DNA of 64,000 bases from the NCBI GenBank assembly GCA_041530395.1, contig CP136945.1, positions 992,001 to 1,056,000 of the forward strand, written 5' to 3'. This DNA is from Thermosynechococcaceae cyanobacterium Okahandja. GTDB taxonomy: Bacteria; Cyanobacteriota; Cyanobacteriia; Thermosynechococcales; Thermosynechococcaceae. A model generated the notes under the pieces. That model had not been told where the DNA came from and ran no database searches. It saw only the letters and a list, made by a program, of their open reading frames with translations. How positions within the stretch are numbered: position 1 is the first letter of the stretch; every line of letters begins with the position of its first letter. This document shows positions 38,191 to 47,170 of this stretch, piece after piece. A program made the translations under genes and the position numbers.

Positions 38191-39213
38191 CTAAATCTCA
38201 ACTTGATAAAAATCACAATACCATTCCACAAATCGTTGTACCCCTACCTCAACGGGAGTCGTTGGCTCATAGCCCGTATCCTCTTTGAGGGCACGAACAT
38301 CCGCATGGGTATCGGGGACATCACCGGGTTGGAGAGGCAAGAGGTTCAATTGTGCTTTTTTACCAAGATAGGTTTCTAGAAGCTCAATATAGCGCAACAG
38401 TTCAACAGGCGTGTAGGCACCGATATTATAGACTCGCCATGGCGCTAGGCTGGTACCCGGATCTGGCACATTGCCATCCCAGTGGGGATTGGGGGTGGCC
38501 GGTCGATCCAGCACCCGAATAATGCCCTCCACAATGTCATCGATGTAGGTAAAGTCACGACGATGCTTGCCATAGTTAAAGACGGGCAGGGGTTGATTGT
38601 TCAGGATCGCCTGCGTGAACTTAAACAGCGCCATATCGGGTCGTCCCCACGGCCCATAAACGGTGAAAAAGCGCAGTCCTGTGGTTGGAATGCCATAAAG
38701 ATAGCTATAGGTATGCGCCATCAATTCGTTTGCCTTTTTGGTGGCAGCGTATAAACTTAGGGGATGATCCACATTATCATGAACTGAAAATGGCAGTTTC
38801 TTATTGGCACCATAGACGCTGGAACTACTGGCATAGACAAGGTGCTCAACCTGATGGTGTCGGCAGCCTTCAAGAATGTGGGTAAAGCCAACGATATTGC
38901 TATCGATATACGCTAATGGCTGCTCAATGGAGTAGCGCACTCCCGCCTGAGCCGCAAGGTGAATCACACGCTGGGGGGAATAGTCGGCCAAAAGCTGACT
39001 CACACCCGAACGATCTGCCAAGTCAAGTTTTCTAAAAACAAACTGACCTGTTTCCTGAAAGCAAGCTAGCCGATCTAGCCGAGCCTTTTTGAGGTTGACA
39101 TCATAGTAGTCGTTTAAGTTATCAAGGCCAATGACAATATCGCCCCGCTGGAGAAGTTTTAATGCCACCGCATTGCCAATAAAGCCTGCCACACCCGTTA
39201 CTAAAACATTCAT
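38191..39213 (-). CDS. UDP-glucuronate/UDP-sugar 4-epimerase
   Basis: An SDR-family nucleotide-sugar epimerase of 340 residues. It shows the Rossmann motif [40 protein letters not shown] (typical of UDP-glucuronate 4-epimerases), [16 protein letters not shown], the catalytic Ser/Tyr/Lys in [13 protein letters not shown] and [10 protein letters not shown], and [16 protein letters not shown]. It would convert UDP-GlcA (or the HexNAc acid made by the neighbouring dehydrogenase) to its galacto form. ATG 39213 is chosen, with AAGGAG about 9 bases upstream; an earlier in-frame start would run back into the dehydrogenase gene. It follows the dehydrogenase by 16 bases. Confidence 0.9.
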   Translation of the reverse strand: MNVLVTGVAGFIGNAVALKLLQRGDIVIGLDNLNDYYDVNLKKARLDRLACFQETGQFVFRKLDLADRSGVSQLLADYSPQRVIHLAAQAGVRYSIEQPLAYIDSNIVGFTHILEGCRHHQVEHLVYASSSSVYGANKKLPFSVHDNVDHPLSLYAATKKANELMAHTYSYLYGIPTTGLRFFTVYGPWGRPDMALFKFTQAILNNQPLPVFNYGKHRRDFTYIDDIVEGIIRVLDRPATPNPHWDGNVPDPGTSLAPWRVYNIGAYTPVELLRYIELLETYLGKKAQLNLLPLQPGDVPDTHADVRALKEDTGYEPTTPVEVGVQRFVEWYCDFYQVEI

Positions 39214-39229
39214 TCCAGCGTTCTCCTTA

Positions 39230-40513
39230 CTACAGCCGTCCATCCACATCTTCTTTGGCTAGAATCCACTTCACATCATAGAGAACACCGGGATCCTTCA
39301 GGAATTGCCGAATGCCAGTACTTCCCATGTCGCGAAATTCTTGATGAGCCACCGCAATGATAATGCCATCCCAAGTGTTGGGCTGTAGATGATCAATCAG
39401 TTGAATGCCATACTCTATATCAGCCTGTGCAGCATCAACCCATGGATCATAAACATCAACCTGCAGACCATAGCTCTTAAGTTCAGTAATAATATCGACA
39501 ACACGAGTATTCCGTAGGTCTGGACAGTTTTCTTTGAAGGTTAAGCCCATGACTAAAATACGAGATGCAGAGAGACTAATTCCTTTTTTAGCTAGTAGTT
39601 TCAGAAATTGGGCGGCCACATAAAAGCCCATGTTGTCATTGATGCGGCGACCTGCCAGAATTAACTCAGGATGATAGTTGTGGGCGATCGCCTTATAGGT
39701 TAAATAGTAGGGATCAACACCAATACAGTGCCCCCCCACTAACCCCGGACGAAAGGGTAAAAAATTCCACTTTGTGCTGGCAGCGGCTAAGACTTCTTCT
39801 GTATCAATGCCCAATAGGTTAAAAATCAAGGATAGTTCATTTACAAAAGCAATATTGATGTCTCGCTGAATATTTTCAATTACTTTTGCCGCTTCTGCCA
39901 CCCTAATTGAGCTAGCTTTGTGCGTTCCTGCAGGGATAATAGATGCATATAGCCGATCCACAAAGTCAGCAGTTTCAGGGGTGGAACCTGAAGTCACCTT
40001 TTTAATCGTTGTTAAACGATGGTCTGGATCTCCCGGATTAATGCGCTCGGGACTATAACCAACAAAAAAATCCTGATTAAATCTTAGTCCCGATTCCTGC
40101 TCAAGAATGGGAACGCAGACCTCTTCTGTAACTCCCGGATACACCGTCGATTCATAAATCACCACACAATTGGGGGACAAAACGCGGCCAATACTGGCAG
40201 AAGCCTTCTTAAGGGGTGTCAAATCAGGGATTTTATAGCGGTCAATGGGAGTGGGTACAGCAACGATAAAGATGTTGCAACGTTTCAGAGCATCTAAACT
40301 ATTTGTGTAGCTTAAGAGTACAGATGCTTGTAAATCAGCTTTGGTCACTTCTCCCGTTTGGTCATTGCCTTCAAGTAGCTCGGCAATCCGTTGAGCATTG
40401 ACATCATAACCAGTCGTATGGTAGACCTTGCCGAATTCAACAGCTAATGGCAGGCCAACATAACCTAGCCCAATGACGGCGATTCGTGGGGTTTTCAGGG
40501 AATCGAGAGGCAT
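39230..40513 (-). CDS. Nucleotide-sugar 6-dehydrogenase (WbpO/TviB type)
   Basis: A UDP-glucose/UDP-HexNAc dehydrogenase family enzyme, 427 residues, oxidising C6 to a uronic acid with two NAD+. The N-terminal Rossmann strand is [20 protein letters not shown]. Then come [46 protein letters not shown], and the catalytic cysteine in [15 protein letters not shown]. The [11 protein letters not shown] form and [18 protein letters not shown] resemble the UDP-GlcNAc/GalNAc dehydrogenases (WbpA/WbpO/TviB) rather than UDP-glucose dehydrogenase; the substrate is inferred. With the epimerase it should supply an acidic sugar to the polysaccharide. Confidence 0.9.
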   Translation of the reverse strand: MPLDSLKTPRIAVIGLGYVGLPLAVEFGKVYHTTGYDVNAQRIAELLEGNDQTGEVTKADLQASVLLSYTNSLDALKRCNIFIVAVPTPIDRYKIPDLTPLKKASASIGRVLSPNCVVIYESTVYPGVTEEVCVPILEQESGLRFNQDFFVGYSPERINPGDPDHRLTTIKKVTSGSTPETADFVDRLYASIIPAGTHKASSIRVAEAAKVIENIQRDINIAFVNELSLIFNLLGIDTEEVLAAASTKWNFLPFRPGLVGGHCIGVDPYYLTYKAIAHNYHPELILAGRRINDNMGFYVAAQFLKLLAKKGISLSASRILVMGLTFKENCPDLRNTRVVDIITELKSYGLQVDVYDPWVDAAQADIEYGIQLIDHLQPNTWDGIIIAVAHQEFRDMGSTGIRQFLKDPGVLYDVKWILAKEDVDGRL

Positions 40514-40563
40514 AGACTAACCAGCCATGTCATAGAAACGTTCAAGTTTAGCTCCTACCCAGA

Positions 40564-41718
40564 CTAGCACTCACGGAGTAATTTCAGGTACTGGGCATTG
40601 ATTTTTTTGACATCGAACAAATCCGCGGCCATCTGGTAGCTGTTGTAGCCCATGGGGGAGATTAACTCAGGTTTGTCAATGAACTTCTGCATGGCATCAA
40701 TAAGGGCACTAACATCCCGCGGCGGAATTAGGAAACCATTATGGCCGTCCACAACCGTTTCGCGACAGCCCGGCACATCCGTCGTAATAACTGGTCGTCC
40801 CATGGCCATCGCTTCTTGGGTACTGCGGGGCACCCCTTCACGGTAAGAGGGCAGTACAAAAACACTGGTGGTGGGTAGGTAGTCCTTGACATTCGCAAAG
40901 CCAAACCATTTGACAATGCCAGAGTTGATAAATTCGTCTAGCTGCGCTTCGCGTAAGCCTCCGGGGTTGGTATCTAGGCCACCAATCAGCCAAAACTGGA
41001 CTTGAGGATGAATCGCTTTTAAGTGCTTGGCCGCAGCCAAAAACTCAAGGACACCTTTTTCAATGAGTAGTCGCGCAACAAGTGTAAATGTCAGTGGATT
41101 CAGATGCGGCGGACAAAACGGCCACTCTTGCAGGTTAACCCCTGTTCCTTTAATGACAATTGTTTGATCCTGTTTTAGACTGCAAATCTCAGTTATTTCG
41201 TCACAATCATCTTGATTCTGGAAAATAATTTTATCAGCAAAAGGTAATGTCAGTTTATACAGAAAGATTAAAAGTTTTTTTAATGGTTTATGTTCTGATT
41301 GAGCGGTAGGCGTGAATGCGTAGCCCAATCCAGTAAATAAGGCAAACCGTAATTTAATATTAACAAAACGAGATGCCAGCAACCCCCATACAATTGGCTT
41401 CGAACTAATTGCTAATATACAATCAGGTCTAATTTGCTTCATTGTTTTTATTAGTGAAAATAAAGCTTTAATATCATCTAAGGGATTAATACTATTACGG
41501 ACAAGATAGAAGTTATGACATCTTGCACCAAGAGCAGCAAGCTTTGTCTTTTCTAATTCAGAGTAGTCAGGAGCCAAACAGTGAACATCAAAGCCCGCCT
41601 CAGTCAGATCTACAATTAGTTCGCCTCGAAAATTGAGTAACATTTGAGCACTGTTACACAGCAGTAGAATCGAAAGTGTCTTGACCTGTAAGGGATCAGA
41701 AGCGGATTTCGCTGTCAT
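40564..41718 (-). CDS. Family 4 glycosyltransferase (PglA-like)
   Basis: A retaining GT-B enzyme of about 384 residues: KTLSILLLCNSAQMLLNFRG at the acceptor domain, LFTGLGYAFTP, and in the donor domain VARLLIEKGVLEFLAAAKHL, WLIGGLDTNPGGL, and VLPSYREGVPRSTQEAMAMG with the E-x7-E motif. The pattern resembles PglA/WbpT-like N-acetylhexosaminyltransferases that add the second sugar to a lipid-linked sugar; this is inference. ATG 41718 lies one base after the polymerase stop and is preferred over a start 45 bases upstream inside that gene. Confidence 0.87.
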   Translation of the reverse strand: MTAKSASDPLQVKTLSILLLCNSAQMLLNFRGELIVDLTEAGFDVHCLAPDYSELEKTKLAALGARCHNFYLVRNSINPLDDIKALFSLIKTMKQIRPDCILAISSKPIVWGLLASRFVNIKLRFALFTGLGYAFTPTAQSEHKPLKKLLIFLYKLTLPFADKIIFQNQDDCDEITEICSLKQDQTIVIKGTGVNLQEWPFCPPHLNPLTFTLVARLLIEKGVLEFLAAAKHLKAIHPQVQFWLIGGLDTNPGGLREAQLDEFINSGIVKWFGFANVKDYLPTTSVFVLPSYREGVPRSTQEAMAMGRPVITTDVPGCRETVVDGHNGFLIPPRDVSALIDAMQKFIDKPELISPMGYNSYQMAADLFDVKKINAQYLKLLREC

Positions 41719-41719
41719 T

Positions 41720-42781
41720 TTAGATAAAGGGATACATGCGATAGGGTAGCCATTCAGAGGCATGGTTTGAAAATTTCAACCACACCCATAGTACCAAAAA
41801 ACTGTAGCTTATTACTAGAAGGAGCCAACGTAAGAATAGCTCACGTTGTTTAGGAAAGAAAAGGTAAGGTAAATTTCCCAAAACATAAAGTTGAATAGGT
41901 ATCAAGTATAAACCAAGGCGATCAGCAAGAGTAGATAAACCAACTATCAGAAGCAGAAATGATAAAATGACTAGCCAAGATAGAGCCAAATAAGCGTTTG
42001 ACGAGTGACTAAAAAAATTATTACCTCTATGATATTCTAATAAAAAAATAATAGCTGGCAATAAATTCATTAATAATCTGATAGCAGCTCCTGAAGAGGA
42101 TACTAATTCGCCTGTTAAATAAATATCTGCAAATCTTGAAGTTACCTCTACAACAATTCCTGCACTAATTAAAGTAAACAAAGCAAAAATCATCAAAGTG
42201 ATAATATTAATTATTTTCTTTTCTTGAATAGATTCTTGTAGTTTCATAAGAAGTGGAATTAGGATTGCAATTAATAAGCTTTTATGAAAAAGCATGCCTA
42301 ATAATAAATATACAAGAAAAATCAGTTTTTTCTTTTCAGTAAGAGCAAGAATGGCTAGCATTTCAAAACCAATAGCTGCGGCTTGACGCGTATATCCCAT
42401 TGCGACAACTGTTGTCAAATAAGGAAATGCCACAGTCAAACCCAAGTATGGATTCTTTAATTTATTACAAAAGGTAAAAAGACAAGAAACAAAAATAATA
42501 GCTATTGGAAAATTAATAAAATATATATCTTGATTTAAAATATGAGCAATTTTATTGAGCCAATGGTAAGCAAAGTCGTGAGATACAGCATGACTTCCAA
42601 ACCAAGGTGCAAATTCGGAATTCTCAAAAAGAAAAATATAACCATCCCAATCCCCACCAACCTCAAATCTTAGCCCTATGAAAAAAATATATATAATGTA
42701 GAGAAATCCTTGGTACCATCTTGGCACTGCAATGATAGCGGGTGTAAGAGTTAGAAAGAATACAAGGAGATATGGAATCAT
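41720..42781 (-). CDS. EpsG/Wzy-type polysaccharide polymerase
   Basis: A 353-residue polytopic inner-membrane protein of the EpsG family, expected to polymerise lipid-linked repeat units on the periplasmic side. About ten hydrophobic helices are visible. The conserved EpsG lead RFEVGGDWDGYIFLF (residues 37-51) is followed by MGYTRQAAAIGFEMLAILAL and the loop GMLFHKSLLIAILI, both hallmarks of the family. Codon use is AT-rich, as commonly seen for Wzy genes. It heads the minus-strand half of the locus, about 200 bases from tRNA-Arg. No Wzx flippase or initiating sugar-phosphate transferase is found in the locus. Confidence 0.85.
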   Translation of the reverse strand: MIPYLLVFFLTLTPAIIAVPRWYQGFLYIIYIFFIGLRFEVGGDWDGYIFLFENSEFAPWFGSHAVSHDFAYHWLNKIAHILNQDIYFINFPIAIIFVSCLFTFCNKLKNPYLGLTVAFPYLTTVVAMGYTRQAAAIGFEMLAILALTEKKKLIFLVYLLLGMLFHKSLLIAILIPLLMKLQESIQEKKIINIITLMIFALFTLISAGIVVEVTSRFADIYLTGELVSSSGAAIRLLMNLLPAIIFLLEYHRGNNFFSHSSNAYLALSWLVILSFLLLIVGLSTLADRLGLYLIPIQLYVLGNLPYLFFPKQRELFLRWLLLVISYSFLVLWVWLKFSNHASEWLPYRMYPFI

Positions 42782-42979
42782 TTCACTGCGTCAAAATCAC
42801 TCTGTCCTAGCCATGTCTGAAACATTAGCACATTCCAAAGGTGATTTGCCTAGGTTTGTTTTACTGAAAGGTACTCTAGATAAGCACCGATCGCCCCCGT
42901 AAGGACAACAATTTCACCTAGATTAGTCGCCTGATTGCCTAAGATGTTGAGACTTTTATAAACCCTTATAGACTCTGTA

Positions 42980-43053
42980 CGGGCTTGGAGGGACTCGAAC
43001 CCCCGACCTGCTGATCCGTAGTCAGCCGCTCTAATCCACTAAGCTACAAGCCC
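42980..43053 (-). tRNA. tRNA-Arg (anticodon ACG)
   Basis: The minus strand gives acceptor GGGCTTG pairing with CAAGCCC. The anticodon stem GCTGA/TCAGC encloses CTACGGA, anticodon ACG (A34 would be edited to inosine), and the T-arm is TCGGGGGTTCGAGTCCCTCC. Length is 74 bases including discriminator G, and CCA is not encoded. It lies just outside the polysaccharide locus, at the return to core base composition. Confidence 0.97.
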
Positions 43054-43127
43054 TTGTCAGGATTTTTATCCTAGCATGACTGCGCGACAATTCCAACGCC
43101 TCATTCCATAAAACCTCGGCGGTTCCC

Positions 43128-44504
43128 TTAAGAGGCGAGGGAGGCTTTCGTAACCACTGCATCCATGGCCGCCAGCGTATCGGTATTTGTGAGGGCCGTC
43201 AAACGGCTGGGAATGCCCATTAAAGACGCAGCAAATAGCTGACGGTAGAGTTCGCCCATCTGGAGGGCGATCGCCTGCCAGTCAAACTGAGCAATCACCC
43301 GCTCACGACCATTTGCCCCCAAGGTACGTGCCCACTCCGGCTGATCGATTAACTGTTGAATGGCCGCGGCCAACGCTGTTGAATCTTGAGGGGGCACCAG
43401 CAGGCCTGTTTCCTCAGGGATCACAGTAAACTGAAGCCCACCGACCGCAGAGGCAATCACCGGAGTGCCACAGGCCATCGCCTCGATCGCCACCAAGCCA
43501 AAAGGCTCATAGTAGCTCGGCACCACACACATATCCGCCGCACTGTAGTAGGTGATGAGTTCCTCGTGGGGGACTTGGCCGACAAAGGTCACGCGATCGC
43601 CTAGGCCATAGGTTTGCACTAATCCCTCGATGCGACGCCGCTCTGCCCCATCACTGCGCTGAGGGTCACTGCCGCCAACAATCAGAAGATGCCCTTGGGG
43701 TACCTGAGCCATAGCCGCCACCAGCGTTTCGAGACCCTTGCGGCGATCAAAGCGCCCCACGTAGAGGATGAGTGGCTCTTGGTGGTTAATCGGTAAGCGC
43801 GATCGCGCCTCTGGTAGCGGATAAAACAAGGTTAGATCGGTGCCACAGGGAATCAGTCGCGTATGACCAGCGCTTGAGACCAACGATCGCAAGTACGCCT
43901 CCTCCTGGGGACTTGTGGCAATCACACAGTCCGCCTGCTCTAAAATTGTTTTTTCTACCTGCAAGCGCGTTTCATCCCGCTGAGCCTGCTCAGACGCAAC
44001 TTGATACTTGACCGCACCAAGGGAATGATACGTGTGCAGCCACTGAAAGTGAAACTCTTGCCGCAATTGGTGCCCCACCCAACCCGAGAGCCAGTAGTTA
44101 GTGTGCACAAGGGGATAGCCAAACTTGGCATGATACGCCTTAAAAGCCTCGACAAAGGCAGGCAGAGTCTCAAAAAGCTGCTCCCGCGGAATATAGGTCA
44201 CCGGTCCAGCTTCGAGGCGAATGGTTCGGCAGTGGGGACCATGCTCGACAATATCCGCATCCTCGGGACTCACTTTGCGGGTAAACATATCCACATGCCA
44301 GCCAGCCGCAGCTAACGCCTCCCCCAGTTGCCGTACATAGATATTTTGTCCCCCAGCAGACTCATGCCCCACCGCTGCCGCCGGATCCCCGTGGACGGAA
44401 ATGAGGGCAATTGGCTGGCGAGCCGGAATTTGTGGCTGGGGTGCAGCAAACGCTCTTGGTAGTGTATTTTTTGTCTTACGAATAGCGGTTGGGAATGACT
44501 GCAT
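43128..44504 (-). CDS. Family 4 glycosyltransferase, sucrose-phosphate-synthase-like
   Basis: A 458-residue GT-B enzyme. The N-terminus PIALISVHGDPAAAVGHESA followed by GGQNIYVRQLGEAL has the GGQNxYV donor/acceptor loop seen in sucrose-phosphate synthases and MshA-like enzymes. VHTNYWLSGWVG and WLHTYHSLGAVKY are typical of the same group. The donor site has LYVGRFDRRKGLETLVAAMA and PSYYEPFGLVAIEAMACGTP. There is no phosphatase domain. Thermosynechococcus-type SPS enzymes are single-domain like this, so UDP-glucose plus fructose-6-phosphate to sucrose-6-phosphate is plausible but not proven. ATG 44504 has GAAGG at a good distance. GC content is core-like. Confidence 0.82.
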   Translation of the reverse strand: MQSFPTAIRKTKNTLPRAFAAPQPQIPARQPIALISVHGDPAAAVGHESAGGQNIYVRQLGEALAAAGWHVDMFTRKVSPEDADIVEHGPHCRTIRLEAGPVTYIPREQLFETLPAFVEAFKAYHAKFGYPLVHTNYWLSGWVGHQLRQEFHFQWLHTYHSLGAVKYQVASEQAQRDETRLQVEKTILEQADCVIATSPQEEAYLRSLVSSAGHTRLIPCGTDLTLFYPLPEARSRLPINHQEPLILYVGRFDRRKGLETLVAAMAQVPQGHLLIVGGSDPQRSDGAERRRIEGLVQTYGLGDRVTFVGQVPHEELITYYSAADMCVVPSYYEPFGLVAIEAMACGTPVIASAVGGLQFTVIPEETGLLVPPQDSTALAAAIQQLIDQPEWARTLGANGRERVIAQFDWQAIALQMGELYRQLFAASLMGIPSRLTALTNTDTLAAMDAVVTKASLAS

Positions 44505-44923
44505 AAATACACCTTCAAACTGCAAATGAATAACTACTAAAGAAAAATAAAAAACAGCAAGATGACTCTAGGTTGTCACCCATTCTAGAGCACGCTTACG
44601 GTAATCATTATGGAGAAGACCCTTGCCAAGAACAGTATCACAGATTTCCTCCTGCACATTTCAGCGTTGGACAGAACCCATTGAAGTCGAAACGAGAGAA
44701 TGAGCAGTTTCTTAGGATCAAGACATCTAAACAAGGTTGACGACTACAACCCCTACAGGCGAGCCGGTATGGGGCACTCCTGAGGTGGCCGCCACATCCC
44801 CACGGGATGCTACCCCAAGGGTAATCAACCCATCCCCGAGCGCCAAGGGAGAAAATCCCTACCCTTCACTTCGGCAACCCGTACATATGCGCCCCAAGCC
44901 TCTGCGCCGCACCCCAAACGCGG
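44505..44923. other. Intergenic region between the SPS-like gene and metK
   Basis: About 420 bases without a convincing gene. A perfect 6-bp inverted repeat CTCTAG/CTAGAG near 44570-44593 may be an operator or weak terminator. From 44737 to 44928 a 63-codon TTG-started frame (Pro-rich, opening TTTTPTGEPVWGTPE) is open, but so is its antisense, and no spaced ribosome site precedes it. I leave it uncalled. Confidence 0.35.
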
Positions 44924-44944
44924 TATAATTCTGAAATTTATAAT
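44924..44944 (+). promoter_or_regulatory. Two TATAAT boxes upstream of metK
   Basis: Perfect -10 hexamers lie at 44924-44929 and 44939-44944, without clear TTGACA-like -35 elements. Transcription from the second would start around 44950, at the foot of a closing stem in the leader. Confidence 0.5.
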
Positions 44945-45072
44945 CTGTAGCTAAATGCTGCGGGGTCGATCAAGGAACCCAATGGGTGGGGAGGCTCCCT
45001 CTCGTGGGTGCCGTGTGGATCCTCTACCTTTGCTCTACAGGTATTCTTTCATGACACCACAGGAGTGTAATT
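44945..45072 (+). ncRNA. Structured 5' leader of metK (candidate regulatory RNA)
   Basis: CTGTAG (44945-44950) is an exact inverted match to CTACAG (45035-45040) and would close an RNA domain of about 96 bases. Inside are an ACCC-AAT-GGGT hairpin and a GGGAGG-CTC-CCTCTC hairpin, with GC-rich single strands between. The leader ends in AGGAG before the TTG start of metK. metK is a typical target of SAM-sensing RNAs, but I do not see the conserved core of SAM-I, so this is not assigned to a known class. Function is inference. Confidence 0.35.
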
Positions 45073-46323
45073 TTGCGTTACTTATTCAGTTCGGAATCGG
45101 TGACTGAGGGGCATCCTGACAAAATTTGCGATCAAATTGCCGATGCCATTCTCGACGCGCTGCTAACGCAGGACCCCCATAGTCGGGTCGCGGCAGAGGT
45201 TGTGGTGAATACGGGCTTGGTGCTGATTACGGGTGAAATTACCACTAAAGCACAGGTGAACTATGTTCAGATTGCCCGTCAAAAAATTCAGGAGATTGGC
45301 TATACCGATGCTGAAAATGGCTTTGCGGCCAACAGTTGCGCGGTGCTTGTGGCCCTAGATGAGCAGTCAGCCGATATTGCCCGCGGTGTTGATACAGCTC
45401 AAGAAGCACGTGAGCACCTCAGTGATGCGGAACTCGATCGCATTGGCGCGGGCGATCAGGGGATTATGTTCGGCTATGCCTGTAACGAAACCCCTGAGTA
45501 TATGCCCCTGCCGATTAGCTTGGCTCATCGCATGGCACGGCGCTTGGCAGCGGTTCGCAAAACGGGACAGCTTCCTTACCTGCGTCCCGATGGCAAAACT
45601 CAAGTTACCGTGATCTATGAAAACGGCCGTCCCGTTGGCATTGACACCGTTTTGATTTCCACTCAACACGCAGCAACGGTGGCGGATCTGACGGATGAGG
45701 CGGCAATCCAAGCCAAAATTAAAGCGGATCTGTGGGAGGCGGTGGTACTGCCGGTCTTTGCCGATTTAACCATTCAGCCCGATGGCAACACCAAGTTTTT
45801 AGTCAATCCGACGGGTAAGTTTGTGATTGGTGGCCCCCAAGGAGACTCGGGGTTAACGGGTCGCAAGCTGGTGGTGGATACCTACGGCGGCTATGCCCGT
45901 CATGGGGGTGGAGCCTTCTCCGGCAAAGATCCGACAAAGGTAGATCGCAGTGCGGCCTATATGGCACGCTACATTGCTAAGAATATTGTGGCCGCCGGAC
46001 TAGCAGAAAAGTGCGAACTCCAGATTAGCTACGCCATTGGGGTGGCGCGTCCCATGAGCATTTTTGTGGATACCTTTGGCACGGGTAAGATTGCCCCTGA
46101 GCAACTATTGGAGTTAATTAACGCTCACTTTGACCTACGGCCCGCGGCAATTATTCAAACCTTTGGTTTGCGTCACCTACCGGGCGATCGCAACGGTTGT
46201 TTTTATCAAGAGGTTGCCGCCTATGGTCACTTTGGTCGCAACGATCTTGACCTGCCGTGGGAAAAGCTCGATAAAGTCGCTACCCTCCAAGCTGCCGCCG
46301 CACAGCAACTGAGCGCTGTCTAA
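45073..46323 (+). CDS. metK: S-adenosylmethionine synthetase
   Basis: Makes SAM from methionine and ATP; a cytosolic tetramer. The 416-residue product opens [20 protein letters not shown], with the ATP-binding GHPDK. It then has [20 protein letters not shown], the P-loop-like [20 protein letters not shown] and [20 protein letters not shown]. Length is slightly above the E. coli enzyme. The start is a TTG with AGGAG eight bases upstream; no ATG lies near. A probable structured leader and two -10 boxes lie upstream, suggesting control of this central methyl-donor enzyme at the RNA level. Confidence 0.96.
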   Translation: MRYLFSSESVTEGHPDKICDQIADAILDALLTQDPHSRVAAEVVVNTGLVLITGEITTKAQVNYVQIARQKIQEIGYTDAENGFAANSCAVLVALDEQSADIARGVDTAQEAREHLSDAELDRIGAGDQGIMFGYACNETPEYMPLPISLAHRMARRLAAVRKTGQLPYLRPDGKTQVTVIYENGRPVGIDTVLISTQHAATVADLTDEAAIQAKIKADLWEAVVLPVFADLTIQPDGNTKFLVNPTGKFVIGGPQGDSGLTGRKLVVDTYGGYARHGGGAFSGKDPTKVDRSAAYMARYIAKNIVAAGLAEKCELQISYAIGVARPMSIFVDTFGTGKIAPEQLLELINAHFDLRPAAIIQTFGLRHLPGDRNGCFYQEVAAYGHFGRNDLDLPWEKLDKVATLQAAAAQQLSAV

Positions 46324-46327
46324 CAAT

Positions 46328-46363
46328 CCAGTGTAGGGGTGTTGGGCACAGCACCTCTACTGG
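46328..46363. terminator. Hairpin between convergent metK and small secreted-protein gene
   Basis: CCAGT pairs with ACTGG and, after a two-base bulge, AGGGGTG pairs with CACCTCT around a short loop. It lies between two convergent stops and overlaps the minus-strand stop codon. There is no T-run, so it is at best a weak bidirectional terminator. Confidence 0.3.
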
Positions 46364-46677
46364 GTGACCCGCTGCAGGCAGGTTTGCGCCGTATTGGTCA
46401 GCATTTGCCGGACTTCGGGGCTAGCATTGCCTTGGACATCTTGGCCAATGGCGTTGAATTGCTCTAGGGATAAGGAGGTCTGCAACTCATTTATGACACA
46501 GGTGCAATAGGCATTGCCATAATTAGCCATTTGCGGCACCTGCTCTTTTAAGGCCGTTGTACATTCAGTGGTAAACCGTGATACCACTTCCGGCGGATAG
46601 GGAGCCGCGATCGCCCCCCCTGCTACACCAAGGGATAGATAACTAACACTCAAAAAACCAATTGTTTGCCGTCGCAT
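46357..46677 (-). CDS. Small secreted protein with four cysteines (unknown family)
   Basis: A 106-residue protein with a clear signal peptide (MRRQTIGFLSVSYLSLGVAG, cleavage likely after AIA near residue 25). The mature part of about 80 residues is helical with four cysteines: one in FTTECTTALK, two in AYCTCVINEL and one in AQTCLQRV. The spacing C...CxC...C suggests two disulfides or a metal site in the periplasm. I do not recognise the family. It resembles the small exported proteins common in cyanobacteria. It converges on metK and has an AT-rich upstream region with CTATACT, a possible -10. Confidence 0.65.
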   Translation of the reverse strand: MRRQTIGFLSVSYLSLGVAGGAIAAPYPPEVVSRFTTECTTALKEQVPQMANYGNAYCTCVINELQTSLSLEQFNAIGQDVQGNASPEVRQMLTNTAQTCLQRVTQ

Positions 46678-46873
46678 AAATCATCCCTCGTGTAACAAAG
46701 TATTAAATTTATTATTGTTAGAGACGCCTATACTCTAGATCAGTTCCTAACAATGTGCCACTTTCCCAGACGGCTGGCAGGTACTGGCACTACCCCCAAA
46801 CGGTGGCGATCGCAATCGGCACTGAACAGGCTAGGATAAAGGATGGCCAATACTATGACCACACCCGTCCCCT

Positions 46874-47119
46874 ATGACCCTACACAACCCTTCCTTGTAC
46901 GAAGAACCCATCTCCCAAAAGAATTTAACGTCCGCCGGGCGCTCTGATCGCTCGATTCTTGAATGGTTGCAGCAAACAGGGCGGTTTATTGCCCGCGATG
47001 GGAATGAAGCCGACCCTGTGGTCGAGAGCAGCTTGGACGATATGGGCGAAATAGAGGAATTTGTTAGCGATAGCGTGAGTGACTACGAGGAAGAGGACGA
47101 TCTGAGCCTAGATGAATAA
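46874..47119 (+). CDS. DUF3134 family small acidic protein
   Basis: An 81-residue acidic protein: MTLHNPSLYEEPISQ, then RSDRSILEWLQQTGRFIARD, then a strongly acidic C-terminus (EEEDDLSLDE). This matches the cyanobacterial DUF3134 family, whose function is unknown. It is probably soluble. It lies 51 bases upstream of mraY on the same strand, so co-transcription is possible. Confidence 0.75.
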   Translation: MTLHNPSLYEEPISQKNLTSAGRSDRSILEWLQQTGRFIARDGNEADPVVESSLDDMGEIEEFVSDSVSDYEEEDDLSLDE

Positions 47120-47170
47120 CGCAGGAAACGCGCCCAGTCTTATATAGAGTAATGCGCTGGTGAAGCAACA

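Noticed and set aside
44945-45040. SAM-I riboswitch or SRP/6S RNA upstream of metK
   Set aside because: The conserved SAM-I core and the SRP GGAAGG/GCAGC apical loop are not present, so no known class was assigned.
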